From Aerophototrophica crusticola (GTDB lineage: Bacteria; Pseudomonadota; Alphaproteobacteria; Azospirillales; Azospirillaceae): a stretch of 35,417 bases of DNA. The DNA lies in contig MOEB01000042.1 in NCBI GenBank assembly GCA_001939945.1, positions 1-35,417 on the forward strand, in the 5' to 3' direction. Every line of letters starts with the position of its first letter. The stretch's first letter is position 1. Shown here one piece after another: positions 1 through 7,978 of this stretch. Position numbers and translations under genes: made by a program. The notes beneath the pieces are model-generated. The model saw only the letters and a list, made by a program, of their open reading frames with translations. It was not told the origin of the DNA and searched no databases.

Positions 1-3000
1 GCCCGTCGCCCGCGCGCCCGCCACGGCGCGGGAAGTCAGGGAAAGGTCGCCGCCGTCCACCACCAGGGTGGCGTTGCCGGTGTCGGACCCGTAGGCGCCG
101 TCGATGCTGACCGGCCCGCCCGCCGTGCGGATGTCCAGGTCGCCGGTGGCCGTCACCTGTAAGCCGAAGCCGTTGTAGACGGAGCCCAGGATGTTCACCC
201 GGTTGGCCGCCAGCAGGCTGACCTCCGCCGTGGACTCGATGGCCAGCCGGTCCACCGTCAGCGGCGCGTTCGCCGCCTGGGTGATGCCGGCCCCCTGCAA
301 CAGCAGCACGACACCCGTGGGCAGGGTGACCGGTGCGGTGAAGGTGATGCGGCCGCTGGCCGGCTGGGTGAACTGCGGCCGGCCGCCGATGCGGACCAGG
401 TTGGTCTCCGCGGCCAGCTGCGCCACCTCCGCCGCCGACAGCTCCAGCGTGTTGGCCGTGTCGTCGCGGGTGGAGCCCACGTCCACCAGCCGCCCGGCGG
501 TGAAGGGGAAGATGCCCATGCCGCGGGTGTTCCGCACCCGGAACCCGCCGCCGATGATGGCCCGGTCCGCCCAGATGTCGAGGGCGGAGCCATAGGTGGT
601 CGTCCCGTCGCTGCCGACCAGGGCGTTGCTGCTGCCGTCCGGCGTCACCGTGCTGAACAGGCCGTTGGCCTGGTTCACCCGCAGGCTCACCGCGCCGCTG
701 CCGGTGGTGAACAGCCGCGTCCGGATGGTGGGGTCGGGGCCGAAGCTGATGCCGAAATGGTCCGCCCCCGTGCCGCTGCTGGACCCGTTGACCGACAGGA
801 ACGCGTTCTCCGTCCGCAGCAGGCTGCCATTGCCGATATGCACGCCCGAGGCATAGGCGTTCGTGAAGGGCGTCTGCACGCTGGCCTGCCCGCCGATGCC
901 CAGGATGCTGATGACCCCCGTGCCGCTGGTGGTGACGGTGGCGTTGTCCAGCTCCACCCCGATGCTGCGGGCACCGGAGGAGACCCCCTTGCCCCGCATC
1001 AGGATCTCGCCGCCGCCCGCATTGATGGTGGCGCCGCGAACCAGGATGCCGCGGCCCTGGGTGATCCCGCCCACGCCTGCGCGGGCATAGCCGGTGGCGA
1101 AGTCCGACGTGGCCCCCAGCAGGATCTGCCCACCATTGCTGGTGAGGGACGCCCCGTTGGTGATGCGGATGGCGCCGGTGACGGTATTGTCGTCCGGGTC
1201 CAGCGGCGCGCCGAAGCGGGATCGCAGGTCCATCAACTGGCCGTTGGTGACCAGCGTGGCCCCGTCCAGGTCCAGGTCGCCACCGCTGAAGATGCGGATG
1301 GCGCCCGCGTCGGCCCCTGTGCCCGTCTCCAGCCGCCCGGTGACCCGGACCAGCGACCCGCCGTCATTGCGGAACAGCACGTTGGACCGGAAGGCGGCGC
1401 CGGTGATGCTGATCGTCCCGGTGGTGAACTGGTTGCCGAAGAAGACGTCCTGGAAGCCCGTCTGGATGTTCGCCACTTCCGCGGCGGTGAGCTGGAGCGT
1501 CCCCGCCGCCCCGTCGCCGACACCGATGGAGGTGGTGTGGTCCTGGGCGCTGATGGACAGGAAGCCCACGCCGTCCAGGGTGCCCAGCAGGTCCATGCTG
1601 TTGGCGAACAGATGGATGTTACGGGTCGCGCCACCGCCCAGGCTGGTGCCGCTTGCCAGGATGATCCCCTGGCCGTTGGTGCCCGCGGTGCCGCTCAGTT
1701 GGATGTCGCCGCCGCTGCCGGAACGGACGAACGACCCGCCGGTGACGTAGATGCCGTCATTCCCGGTTCCCCCGGTGGCGAAGGACCGGCCGAACAGGAA
1801 GGTCTGGCCGCTGCCGCCGATGATCCCGCTGCCCCCGCCCAGCAGGATGCCCACGGCATCGGTCAGGGTGCCGCCGCTGGCGGTCTCCCCCGTCACGGTG
1901 ATGGTGCCGCCCCCGGCCGTGTCAACCCGGGCGCCGTCGCGCAGGTGGACGCCGACGCCGGTGTTGCCCGTCCCGGCGCCCTGGCCGAACAGGGTGATGC
2001 TGCCGCCGGTGCTGGTCACCCGGGTCCCGCCAGTCCCGCCCAGGAAGATGCCGGCCGACTGGTCGCCCGCACTCTCCCCCGCCAGGCCGGTCAGGGTGAT
2101 GGTGCCGCTGCCGCTGCTGATCCGGGCACCGTTCAGCAGGGTGATGCCATCCAGCTCCGTCCGGCCGACGGCGGTGCCGCCGCGGCCCGACAAGGTGATG
2201 GCGCCGGCGTCTGTGGACAGGGTGGCCCCGTCGATCACGATCCCGGAAATGGAATTGACGTCGGCCCCGCCGCCGGTGCCGATGACGTCGATGTGGCCGG
2301 CGCCCGTGGTCCCCACCTGGCTGCCCGCCCCGATGGAGACGCCCGATCCCCCCGACGCGCCCCCGTTGCCCACCAGGGTCACCGCCCCGCCGCCCGCGGC
2401 CAGGATGTTGTTCCCCGCCAGCGAGACGCCGCCCAGGGACGTGCTGCCGCCCGTGTTGGACAGCAGGGTGATGCCGCCGCCATTGGTGCGGATGGCCACC
2501 CCGTTCGCCAGGGCAAGGGTACCGCCCGCGTCGGCATAGACGCTGCCCTGGCCGGCCGCGGCGCCGCGCGTGTCGATGCTGCCGTCGAGCTGGATGTTCC
2601 CGGCGGTGAAGAAGGTCAGGTTGGCCGCGGTGGTCAGGTTCGTCGCCAGCCGCAGGGTGCCCGACATGAACGGCGCGCCGAACTCCAGCGCGCCGAAGCC
2701 GCTGATGGCGGCCAGGGTGGCGCTGTCGAGCGACAGGTCGGACGTGCTGCCGCTGCCCCCCAGCACCATGCCCCCGGCCGGGTTTGCGGACCGGATCTTC
2801 AGGGTCGCCGTCCCGGCATTGGCGAATGCCGTGGCGTTGCTGGACAGGTCCAGCGACCCGGCTTCCAGGGAAAGCGTGCTGCCGGCGCCCATGGTGATGC
2901 TGCCCGGCAGCCGGATGGTGCCGAAGCTTTGCAGCAGCGCGTCGGGCCCCTCCACCGTCAGGGCCTGGGACAGGACCAGGTTGCCGCCTGCCGACAGGGT

Positions 3001-4887
3001 CTTGCGCAGGATGGCCAGCGGCGTGGGCAGGGCGGTGGAGCCCAGGAAGGTGATGCTGCCGGTGCCCAGGCTGACCGTGCTGTCGATCACCGTGCCGCCG
3101 CTGCCGGCCCGCAGGGTGACGGCGCCGCCGCTGGTGGTGATGGTCTGGTCCACCAGCAGGGTGCCGTTGCCGCTCTGGTCGCTGTCCCCGTCAAGGGTGA
3201 TGGCACCGGTCACCGTCTGGACGGAGCCGCCCAGGTCGATCCCGTTCGCCGCCTCCAGCGTGATCGGCGCGAATTCCGCGCTCAACCGCCCGGCCCGGAT
3301 CAGCCCGTTGCCCGGCGTGGCCCCCGGCGCCTGCATGGTGATGGCGCCCAGGCTGAGGGCGCTGATCCCGTTGGAGACGTTGTCGAAGGTGATGTTGCCG
3401 GTGTCGGCGATCAGCCGCAGGCTGACGCCCGGTTGCAGGTTGATGGTGCCGTCGCCGGCCAGGTCACGGATAAAGATGCTGATGCTGGCCTGCAGCAGGA
3501 TCTCCGACCCGGTGAAGGCCTCCAGCGACTCCACCGACACGCCCTGGTCGTTGGGCCCGATGGGGGTGGCCAGGTCCGCCGCGTCGTCGATGAAGATGTT
3601 GTCCGGGTCCAGCAGGAAGGTCCCGCCCCGGCCCCTGGCGGCGCCCAGGTCGATGCGGCCCGACAGGGCCACCCTGCCCTTGGACGACACCTCCACGAAG
3701 CCGCCGTCGCCGCCCCTGGCGCCACCCTTGCCGCTGATGCTGCCGGCCAGGGCCGTCCGTTCCTCCGACCAGAGGATCACCGTCCCGCCCTTGCCCCTGG
3801 TGGTGGCGTCCGCCTTGATGGCGCTGTCCTTGTCCACCGTCACCGTGCGGGCCTTGGGCAGGCCGGGCCCGCCCCGCTCCGCCCCGCCGACGCGCACCGT
3901 GCCGCCGCCGGCGCTGCCGCTGGCGTCCACCGCCGCCGCGGCCAGGGCGATGCTGCCGCCGGTGATGTCCACCCGGCCGCCGGTGCCGGCGGCGTTGCTG
4001 GCGTCCACGGTGCCGGAGATGGTGACGGCGGCATCCTCCCCGCCATCGATGATGATCGTGCCGCCGCTCTCCCGCACGCCGCGGGCCTCGATGACGCCCG
4101 TGGTGTTGATCACGCCGGCCATGGCGTCCCGGGCGCCGCGGGCGGTGAGCAGCACCGTGCCCCCGTCGGCGCGCAGGGTGCCGGTGTTCACCACCTGGCC
4201 AGCCACCTCCCCCGCCTCCGCCTGGAAGCTCAGCAGCCCGTCGCCGGCCACGTCCACCGTGAAGGCGCCGCCGCCCGCCAGGGCCACTGTGCCCAGCCGC
4301 GCCTCCACCACGCCGCTGTTCTCCACCGTCGCGGCGGCCAGCAGGGCGTACCCGCCGTCGGCCACCTTGATGGCGCCGGCGTTTGCCACCTTGGCGCCCA
4401 GGTCAGTGCTGGGCCGGGTGAAGGCGAGCTGCCCTTCCGCGAAGGCCTGCTCATCCAGGTCGGTGGTGGTGGCGATGAAGCCGGCGCTGTCGATGCGGGC
4501 GTCCTTGCCCACCAGCACGCCCGCCTGGTTCAGGATCACCACCTGCCCGTTGGCGGTCAGGGTGCCGTCGAACCGGGTGGCCGTGCCGGAGCGCACCCGG
4601 TTGACCAGCAGCGCGTCCCGCCCCGGCTGGTCCACCTGCACCGTGTGGCCCTTGGACGTGTCGAAGCTGCGCCAGTCCACCAGCGCCCGCTGGCTGGACT
4701 GGGTGATGGTGGTGCGGTTCCCCGTGGCGCTGACCCCCACCGCCCCCTGAACGACGCTGGCCCCGCCCGGCCCCTCCGCCAGGGCGGGCGACGCAAGGGC
4801 GAACAGGCTGGTGCCGGACAGCAGGGCCAGCACCCGGGCGGTGCTGCGGGTCCGGCGGGGGGCGGTACGGGCGCGGCGGCTGGTCAT
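1..4887 (-). CDS. Two-partner secretion exoprotein TpsA (filamentous haemagglutinin-like), C-terminus beyond window
   Basis: Large secreted adhesin or exoprotein of the TpsA family, exported through the outer membrane by the TpsB partner just upstream. The frame is open from the ATG at 4887 to the window edge, 1629 codons without a stop, so the C-terminus is missing. Residues 1-37 are a long Arg-rich signal peptide ending ALA. The TPS secretion domain follows (about 45-260), with W72-R-S-F and the motif LNQAGVLVGKDARIDSAGFI near 119-138, matching the NPNGV.FG..A..D.GG.I signature of haemagglutinin N-termini. The rest is Gly/Thr/Ser/Asp-rich beta-helix sequence with many irregular units such as GAITLSG or GTITVTG. 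Cysteine is essentially absent, as usual for TpsA. A strong RBS (AGAAGGGGG) precedes the ATG, 14 bases after the tpsB stop. The cargo function (adhesion, haemolysis, contact-dependent inhibition) cannot be told without the C-terminus. Confidence 0.93.
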   Translation of the reverse strand, partial: MTSRRARTAPRRTRSTARVLALLSGTSLFALASPALAEGPGGASVVQGAVGVSATGNRTTITQSSQRALVDWRSFDTSKGHTVQVDQPGRDALLVNRVRSGTATRFDGTLTANGQVVILNQAGVLVGKDARIDSAGFIATTTDLDEQAFAEGQLAFTRPSTDLGAKVANAGAIKVADGGYALLAAATVENSGVVEARLGTVALAGGGAFTVDVAGDGLLSFQAEAGEVAGQVVNTGTLRADGGTVLLTARGARDAMAGVINTTGVIEARGVRESGGTIIIDGGEDAAVTISGTVDASNAAGTGGRVDITGGSIALAAAAVDASGSAGGGTVRVGGAERGGPGLPKARTVTVDKDSAIKADATTRGKGGTVILWSEERTALAGSISGKGGARGGDGGFVEVSSKGRVALSGRIDLGAARGRGGTFLLDPDNIFIDDAADLATPIGPNDQGVSVESLEAFTGSEILLQASISIFIRDLAGDGTINLQPGVSLRLIADTGNITFDNVSNGISALSLGAITMQAPGATPGNGLIRAGRLSAEFAPITLEAANGIDLGGSVQTVTGAITLDGDSDQSGNGTLLVDQTITTSGGAVTLRAGSGGTVIDSTVSLGTGSITFLGSTALPTPLAILRKTLSAGGNLVLSQALTVEGPDALLQSFGTIRLPGSITMGAGSTLSLEAGSLDLSSNATAFANAGTATLKIRSANPAGGMVLGGSGSTSDLSLDSATLAAISGFGALEFGAPFMSGTLRLATNLTTAANLTFFTAGNIQLDGSIDTRGAAAGQGSVYADAGGTLALANGVAIRTNGGGITLLSNTGGSTSLGGVSLAGNNILAAGGGAVTLVGNGGASGGSGVSIGAGSQVGTTGAGHIDVIGTGGGADVNSISGIVIDGATLSTDAGAITLSGRGGTAVGRTELDGITLLNGARISSGSGTITLTGLAGESAGDQSAGIFLGGTGGTRVTSTGGSITLFGQGAGTGNTGVGVHLRDGARVDTAGGGTITVTGETASGGTLTDAVGILLGGGSGIIGGSGQTFLFGRSFATGGTGNDGIYVTGGSFVRSGSGGDIQLSGTAGTNGQGIILASGTSLGGGATRNIHLFANSMDLLGTLDGVGFLSISAQDHTTSIGVGDGAAGTLQLTAAEVANIQTGFQDVFFGNQFTTGTISITGAAFRSNVLFRNDGGSLVRVTGRLETGTGADAGAIRIFSGGDLDLDGATLVTNGQLMDLRSRFGAPLDPDDNTVTGAIRITNGASLTSNGGQILLGATSDFATGYARAGVGGITQGRGILVRGATINAGGGEILMRGKGVSSGARSIGVELDNATVTTSGTGVISILGIGGQASVQTPFTNAYASGVHIGNGSLLRTENAFLSVNGSSSGTGADHFGISFGPDPTIRTRLFTTGSGAVSLRVNQANGLFSTVTPDGSSNALVGSDGTTTYGSALDIWADRAIIGGGFRVRNTRGMGIFPFTAGRLVDVGSTRDDTANTLELSAAEVAQLAAETNLVRIGGRPQFTQPASGRITFTAPVTLPTGVVLLLQGAGITQAANAPLTVDRLAIESTAEVSLLAANRVNILGSVYNGFGLQVTATGDLDIRTAGGPVSIDGAYGSDTGNATLVVDGGDLSLTSRAVAGARATG

Positions 4888-4901
4888 CGGGTGCCCCCTT
4901 C

Positions 4902-6590
4902 TCAAAACGCGATGGAAAGGTCGAGGAAGTAGCGCGTGCCGGGGTCCCGCAGGCCGGGCAGGGCCAGCTTCTCCAGCGGCTGGGCGATCTCCAGCCCCAG
5001 GTTGACCCCCCTGGGCAGCTCGGCCCGGACGCCGCCGCCGACGGAGGCCAGCTCGTCATTGAGCGCGATGGAGCCCCAGACCCGCGCCCAGTCGGCGAAG
5101 CCGTACAGGGTCATGGAGGGAACCAGGGCCGTGCCCGTGTCCACGGCGTAGCGCGTCTCCCACGTCACGGCCAGGCCGCGCGGGCCGCTGAGGTCGCCGT
5201 TGTTGTAGCCGCGGCCATAGCGGGCGCCGCCCAGGGTGAACTCCTCCCCCGACACCAGGGTGCGGGCGCTGTACTGCCCGGCCACGTTCACCAGGGTGGT
5301 CAGCCCGGGCGCCAGGGCGATGCCGCGTTCCAGCTCCGCCGTGAACTTGGTGAACTCCGGCCGGATGTTGTCGCGGGAGGTCAGGTCGCCCTTGCGCGTG
5401 TCGCTGGCGTCCAGCAGGTCCAGCCCCTGGACCACGCCCACGGTGGCGTAGAGCGTGCCCTTGCGGAAGGCCGCGTCGGACCAGGTCACCCGCGCGTCCA
5501 CGGTGCGCCAGCGGTCCAGGGTGAAGGGGCTGCCCAGCAGGTCCACCTTGGACCGGTTCACGGTCCAGCCCAACTCCACCGCGGCGTTGCGCAAGCGGCT
5601 GCGCAGCAGCGGGTACGCGGCGCGCTGGCCCACGCTCCAGCTCCGCGTCCGCACGGCGAAGGGCTTCAGCGCGGCACCCGGGGCGCCCTTCGCATAGGAC
5701 CCGGTGGTCAGCAGCGACAGGCCACCCGCCGTCAGCGGCTGCAGGTAACGCAAGGCGGCGGCGCGCTGCTCGTCCCCCTTGGGCGTGCCGGACAGGGTGA
5801 CGCCCACCTGCTCCCCCATCCCGGCCATCCCGTTGGCGAACAGGTCGGCATAGGCGGTCCAGGGGCCGGCGAATCGGCTGTTCCGGTTGCTGGTGCCGAT
5901 GGTGCCGCCATAGCGGTCCTCATCCACGCTCACCAGCAGCTCGGCGGCGCCGAACTGGTCGCCCGGCCGCAGCAGGCCGGACAGGGACACGCCCGGCAGG
6001 TCGTCCGCCAGCAGCAGCCCGCGTTCCAGCTCCGGGACCAGGGCGGGTTTCGTCTCCAGCGCGGGTTGCAGGCGCGCCTCGATCCGGTCCCGCAGGCCCG
6101 GGCTCGCCCCCTCCACCAGCACGCGGGACACGAACCCCTCGATCACCCGGATGCGGATGGTGCCGTCCGCCAGTTCCTGCGCCGGGACATAGGCCCGAGT
6201 CAGGGCATGGCCCAGCTCCAGGTAGCGGGCCTGGATGGCGTCCGCCAGGGCCGTCACCTCCGCCAGGGTCACCGGCCGACCCAGCAGCTTGGCCGCCAGC
6301 GGGTCGTAGAAGTCCGGCCCGACGACGCTCGCACCCTCCACCAGGACGCGCTTCAGGGTGAACCTGATCTCCGCACCCGGCTTCTCCCCGCCCTTGCGTT
6401 GGGTGGGGATGGAGAATTGCAGCTTGGCCTCGGGTGCCTTGGGGGCTGCCGGTGGCTGGGTGGCCTGGCGCCCGGGTTCCGCCGCACCCGGAAGCCGGTC
6501 CGGGACGGGCTGGGCCAGCGCCATCCCCGCATGTGCCAACACCAGGGCGGCCACTGGGGCCGCCTTGCCCGCCATTTTCCCGAAACCCAT
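4902..6590 (-). CDS. TpsB outer-membrane transporter (ShlB/FhaC/HecB family)
   Basis: Omp85-superfamily pore that exports the neighbouring TpsA protein; 562 aa, typical for FhaC/ShlB. A signal peptide (about 1-26, ending MALAQ) is followed by a Pro/Ala-rich linker and POTRA domains. The first POTRA is near 75-153 (FTLKRVLVEGASVVG, then DGTIRIRVIEGFVSRV), the second near 155-225. The C-terminal beta-barrel covers about 226-562. The L6-loop RGY signature of the family is present at about 460-462 (GRGYNNGDLSG), and the protein ends in Phe (LDLSIAF), as outer-membrane barrels do. The start is the ATG at 6590; an internal Met6 would also leave a signal peptide. It lies 14 bases upstream of tpsA in the usual B-A order. 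Function rests on family motifs and context. Confidence 0.94.
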   Translation of the reverse strand: MGFGKMAGKAAPVAALVLAHAGMALAQPVPDRLPGAAEPGRQATQPPAAPKAPEAKLQFSIPTQRKGGEKPGAEIRFTLKRVLVEGASVVGPDFYDPLAAKLLGRPVTLAEVTALADAIQARYLELGHALTRAYVPAQELADGTIRIRVIEGFVSRVLVEGASPGLRDRIEARLQPALETKPALVPELERGLLLADDLPGVSLSGLLRPGDQFGAAELLVSVDEDRYGGTIGTSNRNSRFAGPWTAYADLFANGMAGMGEQVGVTLSGTPKGDEQRAAALRYLQPLTAGGLSLLTTGSYAKGAPGAALKPFAVRTRSWSVGQRAAYPLLRSRLRNAAVELGWTVNRSKVDLLGSPFTLDRWRTVDARVTWSDAAFRKGTLYATVGVVQGLDLLDASDTRKGDLTSRDNIRPEFTKFTAELERGIALAPGLTTLVNVAGQYSARTLVSGEEFTLGGARYGRGYNNGDLSGPRGLAVTWETRYAVDTGTALVPSMTLYGFADWARVWGSIALNDELASVGGGVRAELPRGVNLGLEIAQPLEKLALPGLRDPGTRYFLDLSIAF

Positions 6591-6599
6591 GTCCCCCGC

Positions 6600-6700
6600 C
6601 CTAACCCATTAGGCTTGCCCCTATGGTTATAAGGCCAATTTTTGTATCGGGATAGATTGGATTTTAGAATGAATTAGTCGGAAATATTTCCATGCTGCGA
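6600..6700 (-). promoter_or_regulatory. AT-rich promoter region of the tpsBA operon with a 12-bp palindrome
   Basis: This is one of the few AT-rich stretches in the window and lies directly upstream of tpsB. On the minus strand a TATAAC box (6631-6626) sits about 36 bases before the ATG, but no good -35 box stands at normal spacing. A perfect 12-bp palindrome, GGAAATATTTCC, lies at 6680-6691 and could be a dimeric regulator site. Promoter and operator roles are inferred from composition and position only. Confidence 0.35.
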
Positions 6701-6713
6701 CAGGTTGCCTGGG

Positions 6714-7844
6714 CTACTTGCCCCCGGCGCCATCCAGGCGTGTTTCCACCGTGTATTCGCCGGCCCCGCCGCAGCAATGGCTCACCTCCAGGGCATAGGC
6801 CCCGGGCCGCACCGGCACCTCCAGCCGGAACCGGTAGCCGCCCCCGCCGTCATCATCGGCGGCCACCACCTTTCCGTCCGGCCCCCGCAGCACGGCCCGC
6901 AGGTCGGTGCCGCCCAGGCTGCGCACCGACAGGGTGCCGGCCCGGTCCACCAGCAGCTCATGCCGGACCGGTGCCCGCCCCGGATCGACCAGCCCGGTGG
7001 CGGACTGCCCGGCCTGGATCGGCCGCGGCATGCCGGGCGGCAGGGGTGCCGCGGCCTCCCCCGGCAGGACCTTCAGGGTCCAGGTCGCCAGCGCCGTGAG
7101 GCGTGAGCCCGGCGCATAGGCCAGCAGCGACACCTCCCCCACCGGCACGCCGGGTGCGGCCCGCAGGGTGGCGACCAGGTCGCCGTTCGCCTCCCGCCGC
7201 AGCCCGTGTACCGTCAGCCCCGGCGGCCCGGCCAGCAGGGGCAGTTCCCCGCCCGCCAGGGAAAGGCCCTGGATCCGGATGGTCACCTGCCCGCCTTGGG
7301 CCAGGCTGGCCAGCGGCGCCTCCCCCGCCCGGCCCTTCGACAGGCTGGCCAGCACCGCCGCCGGGCCGCCCGCGGCGGCGGCGTTCGCCATGTCCACGCC
7401 CGCGTCTGCCAGCAATTGGGCCAGCAGGAAGCCCATGGCCTCGCACGCGTCGCCGAAGGGTCGCCCGCCCTGCCCGTCCGCCGCCACGAACAACCCAGCC
7501 GGCCCCAGCCGCAGCAGGTAGGCCCGCCCGCCGCCCGCCCCGCCGGCCAGCCGCCGCACCAGGGTGACCAGCTCAACCGCGTCCTGGGCCAGGGCCCCGG
7601 CGGGCCCCTCCAACCCTTCCGCCCCGCTGACCCGGGCGGCCGGACCCGCCGTCTCCAGCCGCAGCACATGCTCCCGCGCCAGCCCCGCCACCGCCTCCCG
7701 CGCCCGGCGGCACAGGGCGTCGTCCTTCAGCAGGGCGGGGGTGGTGCCGGAGAGGTACCCGTCGATCCCGCCCTCCACGGACAGGGTCTGGGCGTGGGTG
7801 GGACCTGCCAGCGCGGCAATGCAGAGGATCGGGAAAATCCGCAT
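6714..7844 (-). CDS. Exported protein with C-terminal PPC-like beta-sandwich domain
   Basis: Not assigned to a named family. The ATG at 7844 gives 376 aa beginning with a clear signal peptide (MRIFPILCIAALAGPTHAQ). The frame stays open a further 138 bases upstream to 7982, but that part only translates the inverted repeat at 7861-7954, so the shorter start is preferred although its RBS is weak. The middle is Ala/Gly-rich and low in recognisable motifs. The last 80 or so residues (RHELLVDRAGTLSVRSLGG, then GPDGKVVAADDDGGG, then PGAYALEVSHCCGGAGEYTVE) resemble bacterial pre-peptidase C-terminal (PPC) domains. It lies 134 bases downstream of gspD on the same strand and could be the last gene of the secretion operon or a substrate; both are guesses. 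Confidence 0.75.
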   Translation of the reverse strand: MRIFPILCIAALAGPTHAQTLSVEGGIDGYLSGTTPALLKDDALCRRAREAVAGLAREHVLRLETAGPAARVSGAEGLEGPAGALAQDAVELVTLVRRLAGGAGGGRAYLLRLGPAGLFVAADGQGGRPFGDACEAMGFLLAQLLADAGVDMANAAAAGGPAAVLASLSKGRAGEAPLASLAQGGQVTIRIQGLSLAGGELPLLAGPPGLTVHGLRREANGDLVATLRAAPGVPVGEVSLLAYAPGSRLTALATWTLKVLPGEAAAPLPPGMPRPIQAGQSATGLVDPGRAPVRHELLVDRAGTLSVRSLGGTDLRAVLRGPDGKVVAADDDGGGGYRFRLEVPVRPGAYALEVSHCCGGAGEYTVETRLDGAGGK

Positions 7845-7860
7845 CCCCCACACCCGACCG

Positions 7861-7954
7861 CTTCCCCCGCGAAGGCGGGGGTCCACAGTCCTTGGCCCGC
7901 CTTCCACCGACACCGACTCAGAAGAACCGTGGGCCCCCGCCTTCGCGGGGGAAG
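7861..7954. repeat. 26-bp imperfect inverted repeat with nested hairpins (REP-like element)
   Basis: Two arms (7861-7886 and 7929-7954) are inverted copies matching at 25 of 26 positions, with a 42-base spacer. Each arm is itself palindromic: CCCCCGC, loop GAAG, GCGGGGG. The element can form one long stem or two short hairpins. It lies between the gspD stop and the next start. Repeats with this kind of core are, from general knowledge, dispersed in many alphaproteobacterial genomes; no second copy was noticed in this window. It may limit read-through or protect the 3' end of the gspD message. Confidence 0.85.
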
Positions 7955-7978
7955 CAGGAAAATGCGACCGGGCCGCCC

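Noticed and set aside
757-4932. Open plus-strand frame of 1391 codons antisense to tpsA
   Set aside because: It is a mirror of the minus-strand TpsA frame caused by high G+C third positions. Its product is a low-complexity Gly/Ala/Asp/Gln-rich chain with no domain, while the minus strand has a signal peptide and TPS domain.
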